Positions 52,012 to 62,400 of a stretch of DNA of 64,000 nucleotides are shown here, in pieces (the stretch's first letter is position 1; every line of letters begins with the position of its first letter). A model generated the notes under the pieces. The model did not search any database. It had not been told where the DNA came from and saw nothing but the letters and a program-made list of their open reading frames with translations. Source of the stretch: Capnocytophaga felis. Its GTDB lineage: Bacteria > Bacteroidota > Bacteroidia > Flavobacteriales > Flavobacteriaceae. The stretch covers positions 124,001 through 188,000 of the forward strand of contig NZ_BLBC01000008.1 in the NCBI RefSeq assembly GCF_009684755.1, in the 5' to 3' direction. The translations under genes were made by a program, and so were the position numbers.

Positions 52012-53403
52012 ATGACAAAAAGAAGTACCATCATATTAATTATTTTTACTTTTTTTCTGCAATTTGCTGTGGCTCAAAAGGTATATCACTATTTGCCGTA
52101 TGAAATGCCCGGGCATACAGCCGTGAAATTCAATTCTTTTTTAATGAATCCGGCATTTCCGATTTTTGGAGAGAAGGAATCTCATATTGCGTTGTATCAC
52201 AGAAATCAGTGGATGAATTTCAGAAATAATTTTAAAACCTATATGGGAACTTACGGCAAAAAATGGTCTGACCAAGAGATGTTTCACGGTATGATTTTTC
52301 AGAAAAAGGCGGGAGTATTTACAAATTACGGTATTTTAGGGAATTACATACATCAAATTGAAATTTCTGATGAAAACTACCTTCGATTGGGAATCAATGC
52401 AATGTTCGGGATGACAGGAATTTCCAAAGGTGAAGTAATAATAAACAATCCCGGAGACCCAATTTTTGAGAATGTTTCAAACACCGGAATTTTTAATATT
52501 CAACCGGGATTCGATATTAATTTCGGGAAAATACATTTCGGGGTTGTAGCTGAAAATTTAGTGGATTACGCCATCTCAGCCGAAGAAATGGCTGTGCCGT
52601 TCAACGCAAAATCTTTTGTAGGGCATTTAATGTACCGCAATACAATGATGAGTGGTTCTGGTATATTAGAAGAAGCCACTTTTTCAATGATGGCAAGAGC
52701 CAGAAGAAGTTCCGAAAATTTCCAGTTGGGAGGTAACGTAATGTTGGATATGCCTTTGATTGGCTGGGTTTACGGAGGTTATGACCAAAAATATGGAGTA
52801 TTCGGAGGATTGGGATTTAATGTAACCTCTCACTTTAGTGCAGGTTTTGGGTATGAGCAAGGGATAGGTTCTTACGTGAGCAATTTGGGGGGAACGTATG
52901 AAATCAGTTTGGTTTATCAATACGGAGGAAAAAGACACGAGAAAGCCAGAAAATTAGAAGAAGCCAGAAAAGCCAAAGAAGCTGAATTGGACAGAAAAAA
53001 AGTGATAGAGAGTGCTAAGCCGGAAACTCCAAAAGAAGCTGTTACTGAAAAACCAAAAGAAACAGAAAAGCCGGTAGTTGAAAAACCTAAAGACCCTGTG
53101 AAATCATTACAGGACAGAATCAATGTACAAGAACATAAAATTGCTGGAGGAAAAATTGTTGATGGTTACTATGTTATTGTTGGTGTATTTAGAAATCCGA
53201 AAGGGGCGTACCAACGCTTAAAAGAAGTTAGGTCAATGGGGCTTACGGCTAGTGCCTTCTTGCATCCTCAAAATAATATGACCTATGTGTATTTTAATCA
53301 GCCATATGACTCAAAAGAAGATGCAGGTTTGATAATGACTCAAATGTTAAAACGCAAAGAATTTTCGGATATCAGTATTTGGATATTAAGAGTCACCAAA
53401 TAG
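52012..53403 (+). CDS. PorP/SprF-family T9SS outer-membrane protein with SPOR-like tail
   Basis: 463 residues. Signal peptide (MTKRSTIILIIFTFFLQFAVAQ), then a PorP/SprF barrel (about 25-320: the FLMNPAFPIFGEKESHIALYHRNQW start, VGGYDQxx-type strands, AGFGYEQGIGSYVSNLGGTYEISLVYQYG end). A Lys/Glu/Pro-rich coiled linker (about 325-385, EEARKAKEAELDRKKV) follows and then a module of about 70 residues (DGYYVIVGVFRNPKGAYQRL ... DISIWILRVTK) with the look of a SPOR peptidoglycan-binding domain. SprF proteins anchor or help secrete type B substrates such as SprB. The tail suggests fixation to the cell wall. It sits between two large type-B-type adhesin genes. Confidence 0.88.
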   Translation: MTKRSTIILIIFTFFLQFAVAQKVYHYLPYEMPGHTAVKFNSFLMNPAFPIFGEKESHIALYHRNQWMNFRNNFKTYMGTYGKKWSDQEMFHGMIFQKKAGVFTNYGILGNYIHQIEISDENYLRLGINAMFGMTGISKGEVIINNPGDPIFENVSNTGIFNIQPGFDINFGKIHFGVVAENLVDYAISAEEMAVPFNAKSFVGHLMYRNTMMSGSGILEEATFSMMARARRSSENFQLGGNVMLDMPLIGWVYGGYDQKYGVFGGLGFNVTSHFSAGFGYEQGIGSYVSNLGGTYEISLVYQYGGKRHEKARKLEEARKAKEAELDRKKVIESAKPETPKEAVTEKPKETEKPVVEKPKDPVKSLQDRINVQEHKIAGGKIVDGYYVIVGVFRNPKGAYQRLKEVRSMGLTASAFLHPQNNMTYVYFNQPYDSKEDAGLIMTQMLKRKEFSDISIWILRVTK

Positions 53404-53475
53404 TGGTGTTAATGATTAAATTTCTGATTTTTCAGGAATAAATAAGAAAATATTACCATACCAAAGTATTTAAAA

Positions 53476-56400
53476 ATGGAAGTAGATACAAAAACTAAAA
53501 ATAAATCAACGTTTATGAAAAAGGCGATTTTTATTTTGTACGTTGCACTATTAGCAGTGTTTAACATAGGAAAGCTATCGGCACAAAATTATAAATCCTT
53601 CAAAATCCGTTATCAGACAACGGTAAAAGGGGATATGTTGCTAATAGGGAACTCAATCCTGAATGTAAGTGATGAGAAATACGGGCACACTAATCCCGAT
53701 TTACCTTACACAGGAAATCACGGATATAATTCTAGTATAAATTTGGATTATATTGATATTGATGGACGTGGAAATAATACCTTCAATTCAAGTTCTGCAC
53801 GAATTCAAAACCCGAATCCTCGTACTTCGTGCTTGAAAATCAACAAAGCTTACTTGTATTGGTCAGCAGCATATACACAAGAAAGAATTAATAATCAGGG
53901 GCGTAATGGTGAACCAGGTCCAAGATTTGAACGAAGTAAGTTTGCACAAGTAAAATTTAAAACACCGAGTACTGCTGCTTATCGTGATTTAACCGGAGAG
54001 ATGGTGTACGATGGAAACGATATTGTAAGTTCCAATAGTAGTACGGATGGTGTTTCTGCCCAACGTGCTTATGTTTATGTTGCTGATGTTACTTCCTTAT
54101 TGGAAGCTGAAAGTACACGAAATAACGGAGCCTTTGGTGGAAACTATACGGTCGCCAATATAATGGCTCCCAAAGGGAAAGAAAATACTGGAGTTGGATA
54201 TGCGGCAGGTTGGACACTTGTTGTGATTTATGAAGATCAAACTAAACCAAGTCGTCATATTACTCTGTTCGATGGATTTTCTGTTTTAAATAAAGGTAAT
54301 AAAAATGTTGATATTCCCGTTCGGGGGTTCCAGACAATACCTTCGGGCGAAGTAAAAGCTAAACTTGCTTTTGCTTCTTTAGAAGGAGAATTGGGGATAC
54401 AAGGAGATGCTTTGTCAATAAAAAGCCCTTCAAGATCTGCTGGAGTTTTGATAGATGTTAATGGTAGAGATAGCTCTCAACCTTATTATCAATTTGATGA
54501 GAGAGGACGACCTCGTATAGATAGATGGGGAAATTATATTGTTTACTATGGTAACTTTTTCAATAGTAAAATAACAGATATTGGAGGAGAAAATTTAAAT
54601 CGTACTCCTGCCAGTAGAAACTTATTGGGATTTGATGCGGGTATTTTTGAAATTCCCAATCCGAGAAATTCCCTAATACAAAATGGCTCCACGTCTGCAA
54701 TAATCGCACCTTCAACTACTCAGGATTCTTATTATCCTTTTATGTTTGCATTTAACGTTGAGGTTATTGCTCCTGTGATTAATTTGGAGAAAAAAGTTTT
54801 TAAAGTAAATTCAAACACAGATGTAACAGGAGGAAGCGTAGAGTTAGGAGATAAGTTGCGTTATGAAATACGTTTTCAAAATTCAGGAAATGATGATGCA
54901 CGTAATTTGGTAATTAGCGATAAGTTACCGAAAAACTTGTTGTTTGAAAATATAGCATCAGTAAAATTGTCTTGGAACCGAAGACCGATGCGGGGCACCG
55001 ATTATGAATATAATGCAACAACACACGAGATAAAATTCAAAATTCCGAATGATAAAGTAAAAAAAGGACAAAAAGATTGGCACAGAATAACCTTTGAAAT
55101 GAAAGTTCCTGATCATTGTGATGATTTGCGTGATGCTTGCTCCAACGTCATAGCCAATATTGTCCACGCCAAGTATTTTGGTGTGCAAAATAAATCTGTT
55201 GATGGATTTACGGCAGAAAGTGTCATTTCACACAAGGATTGTGAGGGTAACTTAACAGGTCCTTCTACTTTCATTGCAAATTTAGGAAATTGTGTAAGTA
55301 AAACAAAAAGAACACTTTGTGAGAAAACGCTTGATTTGGTAGCAGGAGCTAATTTTGATTCTTATAGTTGGACTAAAGATGGAGTAGCCGTCCCCGGAGG
55401 GAATCAACAAACATTAACTGCTACATCATCAGGAACATACCGTGTCCTTAAGAAAAAGGAAGGTTGTGCAGATATGACAGAAGAAATCACGGTAGAGCTG
55501 CACGATAATGCCTTGAAAACAAATCCGATAAATCCGTTTGCTTCTGAGGTTTTCAAATGTGGAAATGACAATACGGATTATCCTCAAATATATCTTTGCG
55601 GAACCTCGGCTTCAAAACTTATAAATTTGAACGTCACCGAGGCATTAAGTTACAAATGGGAGAAAAGAAATGAAAACTGTACTGTGCCTGCTACGCATCC
55701 TAAAGAATGTCCCGTTCGTGACAATTATGGGTGTACGTGGTCACAGGTGCATACAGGAAGAGATTACAACGTCTCAGAACCAGGAGATTATCGCGTAGAA
55801 ATTACTTATGATGGAGGTTGTGTTGCAATTTTCTATTTTAAAGTTACTAAAACATTGCTTACTCCAACGGTGGATGTGAGAGATATCATCTGCAATACGC
55901 AAGGAAAAATTACAGTAACACACCCTGCAAGTGGTTATGAATATGCTTTGCAAAGTAGCACGGGTAATATTGTACAAAATTACCAAAACAGTAATGTATT
56001 CAATGTTACTAATCCAGATTCATACACAGTTTTGATACGTCAGAAATTAGTATCAGGAGCTACATATCAACCCTGTGTGTTTGAGGCTCCTGCATCAATT
56101 GTACAGAAAGAATCTAGGCTTAGTGTTGATACAACTCCGATGGCGTGTGAGGGGGCTAAAGGAACACTTCGAGTTCAGGTATTAGATGCATATCCTCAGT
56201 ATACATATACAATCAGAAAAGGCAATGCTTCTGGGGCTGTTGTGAAAACACTATCAGCAACAAACGATTCAGATGTTACATTTGAAGGTTTAGATGATGG
56301 AGAATATCACATTGAGGTAAAAACTCCTGATTGTAAACTTGAAGAAACTAAGCGAATTGGGAAAATACCTCCACTGCAAGCAAGAGTTACTATCAAAAGC

Positions 56401-59400
56401 CACTTGTTGTGTAACGGTAAAGGAATTGTTCGTGTAGATGCTTGGGATGGTACTCGTGGGAATAGTTATGCTTATAGTATTGACGGAGGAAATACCTATG
56501 TTTACAACTATACAGATACTTTCTATGAATTTGAAGTTTCTGAGGCTAAGTCTTATACTATCAAGGTAGTAGATGCTAACAATTGTGAAGTAGAAGTTAC
56601 TTCTGAAGCTGTCAGAGCAGCCACACCTCCTACCTTTAATATAGTAGAGAAATTAACAGATTGTGGAGCGAAAGGAACCATCGAATTTACAAATGTTGTT
56701 AATCCGGACGGATATCAAATTAAATACAGTATCGATGGAGGGACCACAAGCCAATTAGGAACCAAATTTATAGGATTAACTCCGGAGGAGACATATACAC
56801 CAACGGTTATCTATGGAAATGGTTCGGTTGAGTGTACCGTTTCAAAAACTGTAAAATTGCCTCCTGCAGCTACCGGAAGGGTAATTGCTTCAGCAGGAGT
56901 TTCAGAGTTGATTGGTTGTGGTGAAGGAAATAATGCCGATAAAGCTCGAGTGCGTATTACCAATGTACGAGGTGGACAAGAACCTTATCAGTACAGTTTT
57001 GATGGTGGAGCAACTTGGGGAACAGAACGTGAAAAGTGGTTGTTGCCGGGTACATATACCATTGTGGTACGTGATCAGGTAGATTGTGAATTCAGAACTC
57101 AGGTAGTGGTAGAGCCTCGTCCTGTGAATCCTGTATTTAACCACACCATAACTTACAATTGTGATGGTACAGGAAACGTGTCTATAACCAGCAATCAAAG
57201 TGCTTATACCTACACCTATGAGAAAGACGGGGTGGAAACAACCACATCAACTTTCCCGAATTTGCAACCAGGACAGCATACTATCAAAATTAAATATGCT
57301 GACCCAACCACGCCAATCCGTCACGAGTTGTTTATTGAAGATTTTGGTGTCGGTCAAGGCAAGTTTAAAACACAATATATCAATGCCAATTATTTCTTTG
57401 AACCTCAAACACGTGACCATACAGGAGCGTATGCCTCTGACCTTGCAGAAGTTAATGGGGTATGGTATATCAAAAATGGATTAGGTAATCCGCAAACAGA
57501 TGCCAAATTCACAGAGTATCACAGTAACCTGAATATGAACGATGGGGAATACATCGTAACAGATAGGCTGACACCGAATAATGGTGCTTGGACAATACCG
57601 GTAGATCACACAGGGCATACTAACGGAAGAATGTTGTTTGTAAATGTTGGTGATGTTCTAGGTAAAGAAGGAGGAATTCTGTATCAACGTGAGATGATTG
57701 ATGTGATGCCAAATCAGCCGATTCAGTTTTCAATAGCAGTTTTCAATCTAATCAATACGAGAGGCTCAAATCCTACGGCAGCTGACCCTAATTTGACAAT
57801 TGAGCTTTATGATAGTGAGGCAGCCATTTTGGCAGGAACGCCTATTATTTCACAGCACATAGGGTCACCACCTAAAAGTACACTTCCAACCGATTGGAAA
57901 ACATATCAATATTCGCTCAACCCTGGTAACAACACCAAGCTTTATGCCGTAATTCGTTCAGGAAGTTTGGTGACTAACGGAAATGACGTGGCTATTGATG
58001 ACATCTACCTTTATCAATTGCCAAGGATTTGTTCTTTTGAAGAAACATTGACCGTAACTATTGAATCAGGTAAAGAGTTTGGGGTAATAGAAAATACTGA
58101 GAGAGTAACGGATATTCTTTGTAATGATGCGAATAATGGTACATATCAAATTGCTCTCAAAAATACAAACCCTGCAGGATATTGGGTATCCAAAGACGGA
58201 GGTGCTTTTGTAAAAGAAACTGCCAATCCGTTTGTTTGGAATAATATTTCCGGAGGAACTCACAATGTTATTTTCCGTTATGGAGAAAACACAACTCCTG
58301 AATGTGAGGTATCTCGTACTTTTGAGGTTAAAAATCCATCGCAGATAACCATTCAACCAATATCTGATTTGACGTTGGGCTGTAACCCTGCTTCGGTAGA
58401 TTTAGTTATTACAGCTTCAGGCGGTGTGGGAGCTTTGCAATATGCCATTAAACAACCTGACGGAACTGTTCTTAATCAAAACACACCTAATTTTGTACTT
58501 ACAAAAGTGGGAGAACACGAACTTACGGTAACAGATGCAAATAACTGTTCAACGGTAGCTAAGTTCAATGTGGTTCAGGCACCTGATCCTACCGTGTCAG
58601 TTGCTGCGACCTCAGAATACTGTGTAAACAAATCACCAAAAATTGATGTAACGGTAACAAACGGAACGCCTCCGTTTACGTATTCAATAAATGGAAATGT
58701 TCAGGCAACTACCAATGATGCTTCGTTCTCTTTCAGTAATTTACAGCCGGGAACGTACGATATTAAAGTAGTAGATAAGTATGGTTGTGAAGGAACATTG
58801 ACGGAAATCATCAAGCCCGAACTTAGAATAGATAACGCCATAATTGAAAAAGACATCACTTGTGATGCCGCTCCTGCTGATAAAGGAAAAATAAAAGTTT
58901 CGGTTACGGGTGGATATGCTCCTTATAAATACAATATCAAAAAAGGAGCTGATATTATAGTTCAGGAAACGGCAGTTACTGGCACTGAAATAGTGTTTGA
59001 AACGACAGAAGCAGGAGTTTACGCAATTCAGGTTATAGATAGCAAGGGATGTGAAGTTCTTGTTTCAAAAGAACTGACAACCCCTCAAAAACCAAGCATA
59101 ACACCTCAAAAAGTTGATGTGAAATGCCACGGAGAAAGTACCGGTTCTATCGTGATTACCACTACGGGCGGAACACCTCCTTACAGATATTTTGTGAATT
59201 CGGTAGACAGAGGAACACAAAACGAATATCATAATCTGAAAGCAGGAACTTACAAAATTATTGTTCGTGATGCTAAAAATTGTGAAGTTACGGAAGACGT
59301 TCAAATCGAACAACCTACTACCGCATTAACGATTACGCACACCATCAAAAAGTTGATAAGTTGTGACCCTGCAAGTGATATGGCAGAAGTAGAATATACT

Positions 59401-62400
59401 GTAACGGGTGGAACGCCTGCTTATAACGATAACCAAGGCGGAACAAATTATCAAAGTAATGTTCCTCGCACCATAAAATTAGGAGTAGGAACACATAACA
59501 TCGTGGTAACCGATGCTAACGGATGTCAAGTACAAACTCAGGTAGTAGTACCACAAAGACCAACGCCACCAACGGTAAATGCTACTCCGGTAATTACATA
59601 TAATTGTGACGGGACAGGAAACTTTACCATAACCGCCACGCCAAATACGTATGATTATACCTATACACTTAGAACGGAAACCAATAAAACGGGAGAATTT
59701 AATAATATCGCTGTAGGAACACACCAAGTTGGAATTCTATACAAAGAGAAAAACCCAACTCAAGGTGCTGAAGATTGTGGTTACACAGTAACTATAACAG
59801 TGACTGTAGAACCTAATAAAGAATTTAAAGCAAATCTTGCAAGTGTTACTAACGTAAGTTGTAATGGAAAGAATGATGCACAGGCAACTATAAATGTTGA
59901 AAACTTTGGTGCTGGCTATACGTATATTGTTGATGGAGGTACTCCACAAAATGGAAACTTAGCAACACTTACTATTTCGAATTTATCGGCAGGACAACAT
60001 ACCGTTACATTAACATACGCAACTTGTACTTTGCAAGTTCCTATAAATGTAACTCAGCCTGATGCACTTACACTTACAGGTGCAGTTACTGTTCCAGCGA
60101 AATGTAGCAACGACCAAAAAGCAACTGTTACATTGCAAGTAGAAGGTGGAACACCTCCTTATACATACATATATGGCACTTTAGAACAACCTACAAATGT
60201 CTTTACTCAAGTATCTGTAGGTCAGCAACAGGTATTTAAAGTAAAAGATAAAAACAATTGTGAGCAAGAAGTAAAAATTGATATAGAAGCTCCGAAAAAC
60301 ATTGAATTTACGGCTGTTCCAACGGCTTGTTATTCTGGAAATAACGATGCCGAAATTGTGGTAACAGTAACTAATGGTAACGGAGATTATCGCTTCAGTA
60401 TCAACAACGGAGCTTGGCAAACGCCTTCGGCGACAACTCCGTTAACATATACCTTTACGGGCTTGCCTTCATCTACAGGAACGGGTCATATTATCCGTGT
60501 GGAAGATGCTTTCGGTTGTTCTAAAGATAAACCTATAGTTATTCATCCGCCATTGGTAGTAACAACGAAAGAAACATCGTTAAATTGTAAGAACGGAAAA
60601 GTAGAAGTTACAGCCACAGGAGGAAATGGAACATATGAGTATGGTTTTGTTCAAAAAGGTGGTACTCCTACTTATGGAACTACAAATACATATAACGTAA
60701 CAGCAGCAGGAGATTACGATGTTTATGTAAAATCAGCAGAATGTACGTATTCCAAAACAGTAACTATTAAACAGGCACCGGCGGTAGGCTTTACAGCAAC
60801 TGCAAAAGACCCGAATTGTCACGGCTACAAAGGAAGTATTGCACTTACAAATATTGTCGGAGATGCACCTTACACATTGAATTTATACAATGCGGCAAAC
60901 CCTGCAGCTTCAATAGTATCTGTACCCGACTATATTAATAATTCGTACGAGTTTTCAGATTTGGCAGTGGGCGATTATATTGTTACAGTAACGGATAGAT
61001 ATGCTTGTATCCATACTAACACGTTAAAACTTACCGATAAACCTGAACTGACGGCAACCATAACGCTCACAACAACAGGTTGTGTGAAGTTGAATGACAT
61101 TGTTGAGTTACAACTATCAGTAACACAAGCTCTAATTAATGCTTATACGACATTAGGATATAAAATTGAGTATAGCACTGACGGGACTAATTGGACACAA
61201 ATTACCAACCCAGCTACCCAAATTACAGGTAAGAGAGTGGGCGAGACATTTACACCTTCATTACGTGTTGTGAACACAACGAATAATATCATTTGTTTAC
61301 AAGTATTACCAAAATACACCGTTCCATTCCCATTGAGTGAGTTGGCTGTGGCAACAGACTTGTTAACAGGCTTCTCTGGAACGTGTACTTCGGGAGGATT
61401 CACAGTTAAAGTAACAGCCTCAGGAGGTGTCGGTACATATAATTTTACGATGGATGACCCCACAGGACCATCTCCAAATTGGCAACCATCTAACACAGCG
61501 AATTCTAATGAATATATATTTAGAGGGCTTATACCAGGAAGAACCTATACTTTCTATGTAAGGGATGTTGCTGGCTGTATAGAGAAAAACAGTAGGGACA
61601 TTTATGAAAATTATATCCCACCAGTAAAAGTGGAAGGTAATGTGAAACCTATCTGTTTTGATGCCAATACAGGTTCTATTGATTTTGTCATCAGCAGAAC
61701 GGCAACATCAACCACAAATGCACATCAATTTGATTGGAAAGTGTTTGATAAAGCAACAGGAAATGCAGTTTCAGGAGTAGGATTTTCAGGTACAGAAACG
61801 ATGCCACTGGCCGGAAGTTCTGTTACTGTTTCGGTTAATAATTTACCAGTTGGTACATACTTTATGGAAATTATTGAGAGAAATCCTGATACCGATTGTA
61901 AATGGGCAAGCCGTGATGTGGAAATGTACAAACAAACAGAATTGCAAGGAACTCCGGAGAAAAAACGAGACGTTACCTGTGCTTTACCTGGACTTATAGA
62001 AATCAAAAATCCACACGGTGGTGGAGGTACTTATACCTTTGAGCTTTATAGTACGGCGTTTAATACGACGGGTAACATTATTCGTTCAAATAATACGGTT
62101 GTTGATGTGCCTGTTGCAAAAATCAACACAACAGCAAATTCTATTTCCGTGGAAGTGAGGATAGAGGATCAGCACGGCTGTAGAAAAGTGTTGGGAACAG
62201 TAACTTTAGGTATTGAAAAATCTGCTCCTGCAGTTACGGCAGAGCCTGACAGTTGTGAAGAACCGCTATCAATTACGGCAAAATATACTTCTGTGGCAGG
62301 TAGAAATTACGAATTTGCTATCCAAAAAGGAACAGGTGCTTGGAGTGCTTGGCAGAAAGATCCTAAGTTTACCAATCTTGAAGGAGGTCAGCAGTATAAA

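Noticed and set aside
57200-57484. 94-codon frame inside the giant adhesin
   Set aside because: The adhesin frame is continuous here with clear SprB and jelly-roll features; this is an out-of-frame shadow. The same holds for minus-strand frames between 54958 and 63129.
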